Source of the DNA: Labilithrix sp.
GTDB lineage: Bacteria > Myxococcota_A > Polyangia > Polyangiales > Polyangiaceae
Direction: 5' to 3'
Length of the DNA stretch: 64,000 nt
NCBI GenBank assembly: GCA_019637155.1
Contig: JAHBWE010000014.1
Span: 186,001 to 250,000 of the forward strand
Made by a program: the position numbers and the translations under genes. The notes under the pieces were generated by a model. The model was not told the DNA's origin. It did not search any database and worked only from the letters and a program-made list of their open reading frames with translations. This document shows positions 7,706 to 17,955 of this stretch, one piece after another; positions within the stretch are counted from its first letter, which is position 1, and every line of letters begins with the position of its first letter.

Positions 7706-8119
7706 CTACAGCTTCGTTTCGGCGAGCTTGAGGATCGTGGTGAGCTCGGCGTCCGTCACTGGGACGACGGAGATGCGGCTCCTCTTTACGAGCGCCATCT
7801 TCGAGAGGAGCGGGTGGGCCTTCACCGTCGCGAGGGACACCGGCTTCGCGAGGCGCTTGACCGGCGCGATGTCGACCGCGCTCCAGTCGCCCTCCTTCGC
7901 GGTCGGGTCTGCGTAGGCCGTCTTCGTCACCTTCGCGATGCCGACGATCTCCTTGCCCTTGTTCGAGTGGTAGTAAAGCAGCGTGTCGCCCTTCTTCATC
8001 GCGCGCAGGTTGTTGCGCGCCTCGAAGTTGCGGATGCCCGTCCACGCCGTCTTCTTCTCCGCGAGCAGCTGCTCGAAGGGATAGACCGTGGGCTCGCTCT
8101 TCACGAGGAACGTCGCCAT
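7706..8119 (-). CDS. EVE-domain protein
   Basis: A 137-residue single-domain EVE (Thy28-like, PUA-superfamily) protein. Conserved features are FLVKSEPTVYPFEQL at the N-terminus, TAWTGIRNFEARNNLRAMKKGD, LLYYHSNKGKEIVGIAKV and the C-terminal ISVVPVTDAE. EVE domains are known or predicted to bind modified bases in nucleic acid and occur alone or fused to restriction systems. Here it stands alone, 9 bp downstream of the sigma-factor-like gene on the same strand, so the two are probably co-transcribed. The ATG at 8119 gives the standard start; an upstream in-frame GTG at 8128 is unnecessary. Confidence 0.9.
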   Translation of the reverse strand: MATFLVKSEPTVYPFEQLLAEKKTAWTGIRNFEARNNLRAMKKGDTLLYYHSNKGKEIVGIAKVTKTAYADPTAKEGDWSAVDIAPVKRLAKPVSLATVKAHPLLSKMALVKRSRISVVPVTDAELTTILKLAETKL

Positions 8120-8128
8120 GGCGACCAC

Positions 8129-8944
8129 TTATACCGGAGCTTCGAGCGCCTTCGCGAGCGCCGCTTCGAGCTGCGCCGAGACGAAGCGCGCGAGCGCGGC
8201 GTGATCGCGGTCGGAGACGCGCATCCGCTCGGCGAGGCCCTGGCGCAGGCGATGGAGCAGCCGCTCGCGCGCCGCGCCGAGCACCGCGCGCGTCTCCTCG
8301 ATCGTCATCCCGTACATCAGCCCGAGCGACGACGCGTCGAGGCCGTCGACGATCGCGTTGCGGAGGAGCGCGCGCTCCCGCGCCTCGAGTGACGAGAGCG
8401 TGTGCGTGAGCGCGAGGCGGAGCCCCGGCAGGTAGTTCTGCTTCACGCGCTGGATCTCCGGATCGAGCGCCGCGATCGGCGCCGCCTCCTTCTTGAGGAG
8501 CCCGTCCTCGATCGAGTCCGGCGGCGGCCGCGCCTGGCTCGCGGTCTCGAGCAACGTGCGGTTGATCGCGTTCCGCATCCACGACGCGAAGTCGGAGTCG
8601 CCGCGATAGAGCGCGACCCGCGCGGCCCCACCCTCCGCGATCGCGAGGTAGCGCTTGAACACGAGGTGGCGCGCCTGCACCGCGCTGATCGGCGGCCTCG
8701 TCCGCGCGTGCGCGCGATCGATCTCCCCCGCGAAGAGCTCGTGCATCGCGTCCTCCGCCGAGCGCACGCCCTTCGCGCACGCGCAGACGAGGAGGAGGTC
8801 CTCGATCCGCACGTCGTCCTCGCGCGTGTCGGGCGGGACGCGCGCGCGCACGAACGCCTCGAGCTCCGCGTCGGTGACGGCCCCGAGCTCGGGCCAGCGC
8901 CGTCGCGCACGCTTCACGAGGCGCGAGACCACCGCGCGGTCCAT
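8129..8944 (-). CDS. Sigma-70-family (ECF-like) RNA polymerase sigma factor, myxobacterial type
   Basis: A 271-residue protein. Around residues 90-150 is a region-2-like helix set (HLVFKRYLAIAEGG..FASWMRNAINRTLLET). Around 180-250 is a region-4-like helix-turn-helix part (LSSLEARERALLRNAIVDGLDASSLGLMYGMTIEETRAVLGAARERL). The order and spacing fit the Sig-70_gmx1-type (TIGR03001) sigma factors of myxobacteria, and the N-terminal 80 residues are specific to that group. Family naming is from memory of its pattern. No anti-sigma gene is adjacent; the co-directional downstream gene is the EVE protein. Confidence 0.75.
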   Translation of the reverse strand: MDRAVVSRLVKRARRRWPELGAVTDAELEAFVRARVPPDTREDDVRIEDLLLVCACAKGVRSAEDAMHELFAGEIDRAHARTRPPISAVQARHLVFKRYLAIAEGGAARVALYRGDSDFASWMRNAINRTLLETASQARPPPDSIEDGLLKKEAAPIAALDPEIQRVKQNYLPGLRLALTHTLSSLEARERALLRNAIVDGLDASSLGLMYGMTIEETRAVLGAARERLLHRLRQGLAERMRVSDRDHAALARFVSAQLEAALAKALEAPV

Positions 8945-9007
8945 ACCGGAGACGTTACGTCACTTCACGCACGCGGCCAGCGGCCTTTTCGCGTGTAGAG
9001 TCGGGGA

Positions 9008-9463
9008 ATGCACCTCGCCCGCGCCCTCCCGTTCGCCGCGTTGCTCGTCGCATGCTCGGAGTCTCCGACGACGCCTCCCGGGCTCCTCGGCGAGGTCGAT
9101 CTCCGCAGCCAGCTCCCCGCCGGGGTGGCGGTCCCGGCGGAGAGCGCGCTCGAGTCGCACGAGATGACGAAGTCGATCTGCGGGTTCGAGAGCTACCCAC
9201 CCGCCGAGATCAAGGTGCGCTGGAAGTCCTTCCGCGACGGCGAGAGCGCGTACATCGCGTCGTACGCGGTGGAGGTGACCCAGTCGGGCAAGGCGCTCGC
9301 CGTCTCGCTCGGCAAAGACGCCCTCGTCGGCAGCGAGCTCCTCATGCCGGGCGTGAAGACGTACCGCGCGATCGCCACGCTTTGGGTGCAGTGTACACGA
9401 AAGACGTTCCGCCTCGACCAGCAGGGCGGCGAGATGATCCAGTTCCGCGCGGGCGAGAAGTGA
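9008..9463 (+). CDS. Small lipoprotein of unknown function
   Basis: A 151-residue protein with a lipoprotein signal (FAALLVACSES, Cys16). The mature domain is beta-rich (IKVRWKSFRDGESAYIASYAVEV) with two further cysteines (KSICGFE and WVQCTRKTF) that could form a disulfide. It ends 10 bp before the acetyltransferase GTG on the same strand, so the two may form an operon. No family recognised. Confidence 0.7.
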   Translation: MHLARALPFAALLVACSESPTTPPGLLGEVDLRSQLPAGVAVPAESALESHEMTKSICGFESYPPAEIKVRWKSFRDGESAYIASYAVEVTQSGKALAVSLGKDALVGSELLMPGVKTYRAIATLWVQCTRKTFRLDQQGGEMIQFRAGEK

Positions 9464-9473
9464 CGGCCGAGAA

Positions 9474-10667
9474 GTGACGCCCGCCACGCTCCGCCTCGCG
9501 GTCCCGCCCACCTCCCGCCACGCCGAGCTGTGCGAGCTGGTCGGCCACGTCTACGGCATCGCGCCCGAGCGCGTCGGCGAATGGTTCGCGAAGGCAGGGC
9601 ACGAGCACCTGCGCGTCATGCTGCGCGACGGCGACGACGCGATGGTCGGCAGCCTCCTCGAGGTGCCGATGGCGCAGTACTTCGGCGGCCGCTCGGTGCC
9701 GACGATGGGCGTCGCCGGCGTCGCGGTCGCTCCGATCGAGCGCGGTCGCGGCGTCGGGGCGCGCATGATGGTGGAGATGCTGCGGAGCGCTCGCGACCGC
9801 GGCTTCCCGCTCTCGACCCTCTACCCCGCGACCGTCACGCTCTACCGCCGCGCCGGCTACGAGCGCGCCGGCGCGCGCTTCGCGATCAAGGTCGATCCGC
9901 GGCACGTCGAGGTCCTTCGCGAGCCCGGCGTCGTCCTCGCGGAGGTCACCGGCGCGCCCGAAGAGCTGCGCTCCCTCTACGCGCGCGCGGCGCGTCGCAC
10001 GAACGGCTTCCTCGATCGCGGCCCCTACTGCTGGGACCGCGTCGTCCACCCGCGGAACCTCACGACGAAGACGTTCACGATCACGCACGAAGGACGGCTC
10101 GAAGGTTACGTCGTGCTCGCCCACGTCATGGGCGCGTACGGCTTCCCGACCCGCGTCGACGTCCGCGACCTCGCCGCGATCACGCCGCGCGCGACCCGCG
10201 CGATCCTCCGCCTGCTCGTCGAGTACCGATCGCTCGCCGACGAGGTGAAATGGGAAGGCGGCGTGAACGACGTCTTCGCGAACCTCCTCCCCGAGCGCCA
10301 CGTCACGATCTCGCTCATCGACTACTTCATGGTGCGCGTGATCGACGTCGCGGCCGCCCTCGCCGCGCGCGGCTTCCCGCCGAACGCGACCGGCGGCTTC
10401 ACGTTGGAGCTCGACGATCGCTCGATGCCGGAGAACAGCGGTCGCTACGGCGTGGCGCTGGCGGAGGGGCGCGCGACGGTGACGCGCGGCGGGACGAACG
10501 GCGCGCGCGTCGCCACCGACGAGCGCGGATTGGCTGCGCTCTACAGCGGCTTCACGCCCGCGCACGTGCTCGCCGACGCGGGCTGGCTCGAGGCCGACGA
10601 GGCGACGTGCGCGCTCCTCGACGCGTGGCTCGCCGGCCCGACGCCGACGATGCGCGACGCGTTCTGA
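9474..10667 (+). CDS. Eis-like GNAT N-acetyltransferase
   Basis: A 397-residue protein with two GNAT-type domains and a C-terminal sterol-carrier-like domain, the Eis family plan. The acetyl-CoA-binding motif APIERGRGVGARMM lies around residue 90, followed by PATVTLYRRAGYERAG, which carries the family's conserved Tyr. The chain ends in Phe (MRDAF); Mycobacterium tuberculosis Eis also uses its C-terminal carboxylate on a Phe as base. Eis enzymes acetylate amines, including aminoglycosides and protein lysines. The native substrate here cannot be read. The GTG start follows the lipoprotein by 10 bp. Confidence 0.85.
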   Translation: MTPATLRLAVPPTSRHAELCELVGHVYGIAPERVGEWFAKAGHEHLRVMLRDGDDAMVGSLLEVPMAQYFGGRSVPTMGVAGVAVAPIERGRGVGARMMVEMLRSARDRGFPLSTLYPATVTLYRRAGYERAGARFAIKVDPRHVEVLREPGVVLAEVTGAPEELRSLYARAARRTNGFLDRGPYCWDRVVHPRNLTTKTFTITHEGRLEGYVVLAHVMGAYGFPTRVDVRDLAAITPRATRAILRLLVEYRSLADEVKWEGGVNDVFANLLPERHVTISLIDYFMVRVIDVAAALAARGFPPNATGGFTLELDDRSMPENSGRYGVALAEGRATVTRGGTNGARVATDERGLAALYSGFTPAHVLADAGWLEADEATCALLDAWLAGPTPTMRDAF

Positions 10668-10669
10668 GA

Positions 10670-11482
10670 TCAGAGCCCCTTGCAGATCGCGGGGATGTTC
10701 GCCCCCTGCAGGTAGCCGCGGAGCGGGCCGAGCTCCGGCGCGTTCCCGCTCGGGCCCGCCTGCGCGACGAGCGCTTGGCACTGCGCGGCGTAGCCCGCGA
10801 GCATGCCGGCCTCCGGCGACGCGCCGAGCTGCTTCGCCTGCGTCGCGAGCGCGGCGCAGCACTGCCGCAGCTTCTCGAGGTTCGCGTTGCCGGGGACGAC
10901 CGCGACCGGCTTGATCGCGGGGTCCTGGATCGTCGCGTACGTGCGCGTCTCCTCGAGGTCGGGGCAGCCGTTCGCGAAGGTGCGGCAATTCGTGCAGGCG
11001 AGCGCGCCGGCGGAGTCGCGGCACACGCGCTGGCCGGCGCAGTTCAGCGGCGTGATGTCGGTCGCGGTCTCGTTCGCGCTCACGCAGCCCTCGGGCGTCT
11101 TCCGGAAGCGCGCGGCCTCGGGCGCGAGCTGCTCGCCGACGGTGATGTTCGCGGCCTCGCCCGCCTTGCGACCGCCGATCTTGTCGACGTACGTGATGCT
11201 CACCTGACCGAGCGCCGGCACCGGCTGGCACGCGCTCGTCGTGATCTGCGCGACGGGGTCGGTGCACTTGTCGTCGCGGTAGATGCCCTGGAACGTCCAC
11301 GCTTGCTGCGCGACGAGGGAGCAGCCCGCGCACTGGTTGATGTCCACCGCCGCGGGCTCGGCGTCGACGACGGCGACGGCGACGGCGCCGGCTTCGGGGA
11401 CGAGGCCGGCGCCGGTGTCCTTGTTACCGCAGTTGGCGCCGAGGAAGAGGAGAGGGAGGAACGTGAGCAGCGCGCGCTTCAT
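10670..11482 (-). CDS. Cys-rich lipoprotein
   Basis: A 270-residue protein with a lipoprotein signal (LPLLFLGANCGN, Cys18), an Ala/Val-rich linker and then a domain with about a dozen cysteines in pairs (INQCAGCSLV, RVCRDSAGALACTNC, LRQCCAAL). A metal-site or disulfide-rich fold is possible; CAGC and CTNC are CxxC pairs, but no CXXCH haem motif is present. It is convergent with the Eis-like gene (2 bp between stops). Function unknown. Confidence 0.7.
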   Translation of the reverse strand: MKRALLTFLPLLFLGANCGNKDTGAGLVPEAGAVAVAVVDAEPAAVDINQCAGCSLVAQQAWTFQGIYRDDKCTDPVAQITTSACQPVPALGQVSITYVDKIGGRKAGEAANITVGEQLAPEAARFRKTPEGCVSANETATDITPLNCAGQRVCRDSAGALACTNCRTFANGCPDLEETRTYATIQDPAIKPVAVVPGNANLEKLRQCCAALATQAKQLGASPEAGMLAGYAAQCQALVAQAGPSGNAPELGPLRGYLQGANIPAICKGL

Positions 11483-11539
11483 GGCGACGCAGCCTAACAG
11501 AACGCCACCCGGAAGCGCGGCATCATAAGCTCGGGCGGT

Positions 11540-12676
<1,137 letters not shown>

Positions 12677-12686
12677 GTGCAGGTGT

Positions 12687-12705
12687 CAGGGAAAGGAATT
12701 CCCTG
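12687..12705. other. Short hairpin after the phosphoesterase gene
   Basis: CAGGGAA (12687-12693) and TTCCCTG (12699-12705) form a 7-bp stem with a 5-nt loop, 11 bp after the stop codon. No T-run follows, so it is not a standard intrinsic terminator; it may slow transcription or protect the 3' end. Confidence 0.4.
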
Positions 12706-12829
12706 CGTCGATCGTTGAGTCGTCATCTTGGTCTATCGATCTGCTTCTTCGCCTCCCTCGTCACCCCGTCCGGCGACGCTTCACGGCCTAGCCAAGGCGC
12801 CGCGGCGTGAGCATGTTTCACGTCGATCC

Positions 12830-13657
12830 ATGTCCGCCGTGTCGTATCCGCCCCCGTCGAGCGCAGCCGCGTGGCAGCTCATTCGGGACGACGTGTTCGA
12901 CCGCATCCTCGACGATGCGGAGCTCGAGCGCCTCGTCACGGACAAGGCGCGCACGACGAGCGAGCCGCACGCGGAGATCGTCCGCGTCATGCTCGGGATG
13001 AACTTGAGCGAGGACGAGGCGCGTTCGCTGTTCCATCGCGCGATGCGGCACCGGCAGGAGATGTCGCGCGCGCTCGGGCGCCCGGTCCACATCCGCGTCG
13101 CCGCGCTCGACCTCCTCGTCTCGCGCCCCGCGAGCCGCCGCAACCCGCGCGACAGCCGCCCCGTCATGGTCGCCCCCGCGTTTCTCGAGCGCGCCCTCGT
13201 CGAGGCAGGCTCCGACAGCGTGACGGGGCTCCCGCGCGCGGCGCACTACATGAACCTGCTCGAGCACGAGCTCCGCCAGCGCGGTCGCTCGGTCGTGGTC
13301 GTGTACATCGACCTCGACGGCTTCAAGCGCGTGAACGACCAGCTCGGGCACGCGCGCGGCGACGACGTGCTCCGCACGATGGCGGAGGCGGCGCGCTCGG
13401 TGCTCCGTCGCGGCGACCTCCTCGCGCGCGTCGGCGGCGACGAGTTCGCGCTCCTCCTCGACGCGTCGCCCGAAGAGGCGCGCAGCATCGTCGAGCGCCT
13501 GCGGTCGCGCTTCGAGGAGCTCACCGCGCCGCTCGGCACCTCGTTCTCGGCCGGCGTCGCGATCGCGGACGGCACGTCTGCGGCGGCGGAGCTCGTCGCG
13601 CGGGCCGATCGCGCGATGTACGAAGAGAAGCGGGAGCGCAAGGCGCGTCGAGGCTAA
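12830..13657 (+). CDS. GGDEF-domain diguanylate cyclase
   Basis: A 275-residue cytoplasmic protein. The N-terminal ~120 residues are helical and charged, with no recognised sensor. The C-terminal GGDEF domain has the intact signature GGDEF (residues 202-206) after TGLPRAAHYMNLL and YIDLDGFKRVND, and an RxxD inhibitory site (RRGD) five residues before it, so it should make cyclic di-GMP under product control. The ATG at 12830 is chosen because the longer frame (from 12728) begins with unstructured, low-complexity sequence; no strong ribosome site is visible for either. An outer-membrane-protein-like gene follows 11 bp downstream. Confidence 0.88.
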   Translation: MSAVSYPPPSSAAAWQLIRDDVFDRILDDAELERLVTDKARTTSEPHAEIVRVMLGMNLSEDEARSLFHRAMRHRQEMSRALGRPVHIRVAALDLLVSRPASRRNPRDSRPVMVAPAFLERALVEAGSDSVTGLPRAAHYMNLLEHELRQRGRSVVVVYIDLDGFKRVNDQLGHARGDDVLRTMAEAARSVLRRGDLLARVGGDEFALLLDASPEEARSIVERLRSRFEELTAPLGTSFSAGVAIADGTSAAAELVARADRAMYEEKRERKARRG

Positions 13658-13668
13658 TCTGAGCGGCG

Positions 13669-14205
13669 ATGACGCCGCTCTTGCTTGCTCTCCTCCAGGA
13701 CGTCGAAGACGCCGAGCCGCCTCCGCCGCAAGAGCCGGTCGTTCAGCAAGCGGAGCCGGAGCCGTCGATGTCGGAGGGGCGCATGCTCGTCTCGCTGTAC
13801 AACGAAGGCTTCCAGTTCGGCCTCTCGCCGGGCGTCGTGTTCGTGCGCGGGAGGGCGGCGTTCGCGCTCGGCGTCCGCTTCGGCTACGGCATCGACACCG
13901 GTCCCGTCATCGTCGTGCCCGGCGTCCGGCTCGCGGGGTACTTCGCCGATCCGAACGTCTACCTCGGAATGCCGACCGTGAAGCTCATCGTCCCGATCGA
14001 TCGGTTCGCGCCGTTCGTGGAGGGCGGCGGCGGCGTCGGGCACGTCTCGGATCCGAGCAAGACCGGCTTCGCGTGGCTCGTCGGCGGCGGGTTCATGATC
14101 CACTTCCGCCGCTTCGCGTTCGGGGCGGAGGTCTCGTACCAGGCGATCACCGGGACCGGCTTTCGCGGCATCGGCGTCGGACCGATCCTCGCCTTCGGCT
14201 TCTGA
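13669..14205 (+). CDS. Outer-membrane beta-barrel-like protein
   Basis: A 178-residue protein. After a short start (MTPLLLALL, probably a weak or atypical signal) and a Pro/Glu linker come eight or so alternating amphipathic beta strands with Gly turns (ALGVRFGYGIDTGPVIVVPG, GGGVGHVSDPSKTGFAWLVGGGF), ending in Phe (ILAFGF), as outer-membrane barrels do. Function unknown; probably co-transcribed with the GGDEF gene 11 bp upstream. Confidence 0.65.
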   Translation: MTPLLLALLQDVEDAEPPPPQEPVVQQAEPEPSMSEGRMLVSLYNEGFQFGLSPGVVFVRGRAAFALGVRFGYGIDTGPVIVVPGVRLAGYFADPNVYLGMPTVKLIVPIDRFAPFVEGGGGVGHVSDPSKTGFAWLVGGGFMIHFRRFAFGAEVSYQAITGTGFRGIGVGPILAFGF

Positions 14206-14223
14206 GGCGGTAGACTCCGAGAG

Positions 14224-15393
14224 GTGCCTATCTTCCCCACGCGCTACGTGAACCTCGCGCGCGCGCGCGAGCTCTACGGCGATCGCGTCGACCGGCTCGG
14301 GCATCACCTCACGAAGAGCGACGACCTCGCGGACGAGGTCATCACCTCCTTCGCATCGCTCGCGCGCGGGGAAGGCTGGCGCCTCTTCGAGCGCGCCCTC
14401 CGCGGCGACGTCGCGGCCGCCGCGCCGGCGCCGCTCTGCCGCCTCATCGAAGAAGCCGCCCACGTCCCCGCGTGGCTCGACTGGAGGACGGCCGACAAAG
14501 GCGGCGAGCTCCTCATGCGCTCGGGCGCGCTCGGCGGCGCGGTGCTCGGCGCGCGCTCGCTCGTCCTCGGCTACGCGTCGCCGGGCGGGAACAAGCCGCT
14601 CGTGATGTCGGGGCGCCTCGTCGAGCAAGCGAACCGCCGCCTCAACGAGACCGCGCGCTTCGTCCAGGCGGTGTGCCGTCCGTCCGGCATGCGGCCGTTC
14701 GCGGAGGGCTGGCAGATCACGCTGAAGGTCCGCCTCATCCACGCGCAGGTCCGCAAGATGATCCTCTCGAGCGGGAAGTGGCGCACCGCGGACTGGGGCC
14801 TCCCCGCCAACCAGCACGACCTCGCCGGGACGACGCTCCTCTTCTCCGCGTCGATCATCGACGGGCTCCGCGCGCTCGGGATGCAGGTCTCCTCCGCGGA
14901 GGCGGAGAGCTACATCCATCTCTGGCGCTGGGTCGGGCGCGTGATCGGCGTCGACGCGGACGTCTTGCCCGCGTCGGAGCCGGAGGCGATGCGCCTCGCC
15001 GATCTGATCGAGACGACGATGGGCGAGCCCGATCAGGACTCGCGCGACCTCACGAAGGCGCTCTTCGACGCCGGGGTGAAGGACGCCCGGAGCGCGCGCG
15101 AGCTCCGCGCCGCCAAGCGCGCGCAGGTCTTCGGGTGGCTCATCTGCCGCGAGCTCGTCGGCGACGACCTCGCCGACAAGCTCGGCGTGCCGCGGCAGAC
15201 GGCGCGGTTCGCGATGCCGCTCGTGAAGCGGTTCATCGGCGCGGTCGAGAAGGCCACGCGCGTGGTCCCGTTCGGGGAGCGGAGCGCGGTCGCGGCGGGG
15301 ATGCACTACTGGGACCGCGTGGTGGAGATCGGTCTCCGCGGAGCGACGTACGACTTCCCGCTGCCCGTCTCGCTCGGCAACCTCGCGGCGTGA
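14224..15393 (+). CDS. MpaB/latex-clearing-protein-like oxygenase (DUF2236)
   Basis: A 389-residue protein, with a GTG start 18 bp after the barrel gene. It matches the oxygenase MpaB / DUF2236 family to which the haem b latex-clearing protein Lcp belongs. Conserved points include RLNETARFVQAVC, the segment LIHAQVRKMILSSGKW (a His followed by Arg-Lys, as in the Lcp active site), and the helix WRWVGRVIGVDADVLP before a C-terminal helical bundle. No signal peptide is seen. Family members cleave or oxidise hydrophobic substrates; the actual substrate is unknown. Confidence 0.75.
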   Translation: MPIFPTRYVNLARARELYGDRVDRLGHHLTKSDDLADEVITSFASLARGEGWRLFERALRGDVAAAAPAPLCRLIEEAAHVPAWLDWRTADKGGELLMRSGALGGAVLGARSLVLGYASPGGNKPLVMSGRLVEQANRRLNETARFVQAVCRPSGMRPFAEGWQITLKVRLIHAQVRKMILSSGKWRTADWGLPANQHDLAGTTLLFSASIIDGLRALGMQVSSAEAESYIHLWRWVGRVIGVDADVLPASEPEAMRLADLIETTMGEPDQDSRDLTKALFDAGVKDARSARELRAAKRAQVFGWLICRELVGDDLADKLGVPRQTARFAMPLVKRFIGAVEKATRVVPFGERSAVAAGMHYWDRVVEIGLRGATYDFPLPVSLGNLAA

Positions 15394-15459
15394 GCGCGCG
15401 TGATCGCGGGAGCCAAGGAAAGTCGGTCACAGACGGTCCATCCCCGTCGACGAGCCACC

Positions 15460-16407
15460 ATGCGTCTCTCCGTCGTCGCCCTCCTCCTGATCGGATGCAC
15501 CGGATCGGATCGTCCCGTCGCGACTCGCCCCGCGCCCGCGCCGGTCGCGAAGATGGTGGAGGCGAAGGAGTCCGTCGACGCCGCCGCCGCCGTCCCCGAG
15601 CCGCCGCCCGCGCCGGCGGAGCCCGCGTACGACCTCGCCGCCGATCGCGAGCGCCGGATCAAGACGGCGAAGCAGGAGCTCGGCGCGCGGACGACGACGA
15701 GCATCGTCTCCGACATCTTCGTGATCGTGAACCCGCCCGGCGCGCAGAACGAGGCGAGCGTGCAGCTGATGCGCAGCGCGATGGCGGGCTACATGAACGG
15801 CCGCTTCGACAAGAAGCCGGAGGAGGCGATCTCGGTCTACCTGTTCCCGACCGCGGCCGGCTACGAGCAGTTCTGCGCGAAGAAGTACAACGCGCCGTGC
15901 ATCGCGCACTTCGGTTTTTACCAGCCGAACGACCGCTACATGGTCATGAACATCGGCCTCGGGCTCGGGACGCTCACGCACGAGATCGTGCACCCGCTCG
16001 TGGAGGCCGACTTCCCGAGCGCGCCGACGTGGCTCAACGAGGGGATCGCGTCGGTCTTCGAGCAGCCGCAGATCCCGAAGCCGGGCGAGATCCACGGCGG
16101 CAAGAACTGGCGCTGGCCGCGGCTGAAGAAGGCGCTCACGACCGCGGAGAAGGACAAGGCGCGGCTCGATCGCTTCTTCGGGATGAAGGACGAGGTCTTC
16201 CGCGGCGACGGCGAGGACCTCCACTACGCCGCCGCGCGCTACGTCTGCCAGTGGCTCGACGAGCGCGGCAAGCTGTGGGCCTTCTATCACCGCTGGCGTG
16301 ACAACGTCGCGACGGATCCCTCCGGCGAGCGGTCGTTCAAGGAGGTCGTGGGGATGACGCCGGCGGAGGCGCATCCGGTCTGGGCGAAGTGGGTCCTCGC
16401 ACTATGA
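15460..16407 (+). CDS. Lipoprotein with gluzincin-type metalloprotease motif
   Basis: A 315-residue protein with a lipoprotein signal (VALLLIGCTGS), a Pro/Ala-rich linker to about residue 60 and a C-terminal domain carrying THEIVHPLVEAD followed 17 residues later by WLNEGIASVFE. HExxH plus a downstream NEG glutamate is the zinc-site layout of gluzincin peptidases (peptidase MA-like). The region before it (YLFPTAAGYEQFCAKKYN..AHFGFYQPNDRYMVMNI) fits the same group. Probably an envelope-anchored zinc protease; substrate unknown. The start at 15460 gives a proper signal; upstream codons in the same frame are basic leader-like sequence. Confidence 0.75.
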   Translation: MRLSVVALLLIGCTGSDRPVATRPAPAPVAKMVEAKESVDAAAAVPEPPPAPAEPAYDLAADRERRIKTAKQELGARTTTSIVSDIFVIVNPPGAQNEASVQLMRSAMAGYMNGRFDKKPEEAISVYLFPTAAGYEQFCAKKYNAPCIAHFGFYQPNDRYMVMNIGLGLGTLTHEIVHPLVEADFPSAPTWLNEGIASVFEQPQIPKPGEIHGGKNWRWPRLKKALTTAEKDKARLDRFFGMKDEVFRGDGEDLHYAAARYVCQWLDERGKLWAFYHRWRDNVATDPSGERSFKEVVGMTPAEAHPVWAKWVLAL

Positions 16408-16414
16408 TGCGGCG

Positions 16415-17098
16415 GTGGCTCGGACCACGGAGCTCAGGTTCGACGTAGGCGCGCACGGCAAGACGAGCGGCGCGGTGTACCGCGCGGCCGATCCCGTCGG
16501 CGCGACGCTCGTCTTCGCGCACGGCGCGGGCGCGCCGCGGACGCACCCGTTCGTGGTGGGGCTCGCGAAGAAGCTCGCGGCGCGCGGCGTCGACGTCGTC
16601 ACGTTCAACTTCCTCTACGCCGAGGCCGGCAGGAGGGCGCCCGATCGCGTGGAGCTCCTCGAGACGTGCTGGCGCGCCGCGATCGCGAAGGTGCGCGCGC
16701 GCACGGGGCTCGAGACCTCGCCGCTCTTCGTCGGCGGAAAGTCGATGGGCGGGCGCATCGCGACGCGCGTCGCGGGGGCGAAGGAGGGACTCGTCATCGA
16801 CGGCGTGGTCTGCGTCGGCTATCCGCTCCATCCGCCGGGCAAGCCGGACGTGGCGCGCGCCGAGATCCTCTCCGTCGATCTGCCGCTCCTCGTCGTGCAA
16901 GGCACGCGCGACGCGTTCGGCGGCGCCGCGGTCCTGAAGAAGTACCTGCGGCGGCGGGCGAACGCGCGCGTCGTCGCGATCGAGGACGGCGATCACTCGC
17001 TCGAGGTGCCGAAGAGAGCGGAGCGTGACGCGCTCGCCGAAGCGGCGGACGCGATCGCGACGTTCGTGAAGAGGCTCGTGAAGGAGGGGGGCGCATGA
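16415..17098 (+). CDS. Alpha/beta hydrolase (KANL3/Tex30-like)
   Basis: A 227-residue hydrolase with a GTG start. HGAGAPRTHPFV is the oxyanion region and GGKSMGGRIATR the nucleophile elbow (Ser in GxSxG form). GTRDAFG holds the acid Asp and DGDHSLEVP the His. It resembles the KANL3/Tex30-like (dienelactone hydrolase-related) proteins. Its stop overlaps the next SDR start (ATGA at 17095-17098), so the two are translationally coupled. Substrate unknown. Confidence 0.8.
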   Translation: MARTTELRFDVGAHGKTSGAVYRAADPVGATLVFAHGAGAPRTHPFVVGLAKKLAARGVDVVTFNFLYAEAGRRAPDRVELLETCWRAAIAKVRARTGLETSPLFVGGKSMGGRIATRVAGAKEGLVIDGVVCVGYPLHPPGKPDVARAEILSVDLPLLVVQGTRDAFGGAAVLKKYLRRRANARVVAIEDGDHSLEVPKRAERDALAEAADAIATFVKRLVKEGGA

Positions 17099-17919
17099 GC
17101 GCGATCGACGGCGGGACGGTGCTGGTGACGGGCGCGTCGTCCGGGATCGGGATGGAGATCGCGCGCGCCGTCGCGCCGCGCGCGAATTGTGTCGTCCTCG
17201 TCGCGCGGCGCCTCGCGCGCCTCGACGAGCTGAAGGAGGAGCTCACGAAGTCGCATCCGTCGCTTCGGGTCGAGACCATCGCGTGCGATCTCTCCGACCG
17301 CGACGCGGCGAAGAAGCTCCCCGCCGAGGTCACGGCGCGCGGGCTCGCGGTCGACGTCCTCGTGAACAACGCCGGCGTTGGAATGATGGGCGCCTTCGAT
17401 CGCGCGGACCCCGACAAGCTGCTCGCGATGATCGATCTGAACGTGACGAGCCTCACGATCCTCACGCGCGCGCTCCTCCCCGCGATGGTGGAGAAGGGGC
17501 GCGGCGGCGTCATCAACGTCAGCTCCGGCTTCGGCGTCGCGGTGATGCCTTCGTTCGCCGCGTACGTCGCGACGAAGCACTACGTGACGGGCCTCTCCGA
17601 GGCGCTGGTCTCCGACCTCGCCGGCACGGGCGTCGTCGTCACCCAGGTCCTGCCCGGTCCGGTCGCGACCGAGTTCGAGCAGCAGATCGGGAACTACACC
17701 GGGAGGCGAGCGCCCGGGATCGTGGAAATCAGCGCGGCCCGCTGCGCGCGCGCGACGATCCGCGGCTTCGATCGTGGCCGCGCGATGGTCGTGCCCGGGG
17801 TCCTGATCAGCTTGGCCCTGCTGGTGAATGCCCTCAGTCCGCGTTTCATGCGACGCCTCTTCGCATCGATCCTCGGTCGCGTCGCGCGCCGGAAAGAGGC
17901 GGAGGCCACCGCCGGATGA
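17095..17919 (+). CDS. SDR-family oxidoreductase
   Basis: A 274-residue classical SDR. It has TGASSGIG near residue 12, the NNAGVGMMG motif, the catalytic Ser in NVSSGFG, and YVATKHYV carrying Tyr-xxx-Lys. A hydrophobic C-terminal stretch (VPGVLISLALLVNAL) and a basic end (ARRKEAEATAG) suggest weak membrane association, as in SDRs acting on lipids. Coupled to the upstream hydrolase by a 4-bp overlap. Substrate unknown. Confidence 0.85.
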   Translation: MSAIDGGTVLVTGASSGIGMEIARAVAPRANCVVLVARRLARLDELKEELTKSHPSLRVETIACDLSDRDAAKKLPAEVTARGLAVDVLVNNAGVGMMGAFDRADPDKLLAMIDLNVTSLTILTRALLPAMVEKGRGGVINVSSGFGVAVMPSFAAYVATKHYVTGLSEALVSDLAGTGVVVTQVLPGPVATEFEQQIGNYTGRRAPGIVEISAARCARATIRGFDRGRAMVVPGVLISLALLVNALSPRFMRRLFASILGRVARRKEAEATAG

Positions 17920-17955
17920 CGCGGTCGGTGCTATAGTAGGAGGCGTTCCGATCAC

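Noticed and set aside
14472-16301. 609-codon plus-strand frame across the MpaB-type and gluzincin genes
   Set aside because: It is in a different frame from two well-supported genes and is Arg-rich low complexity.
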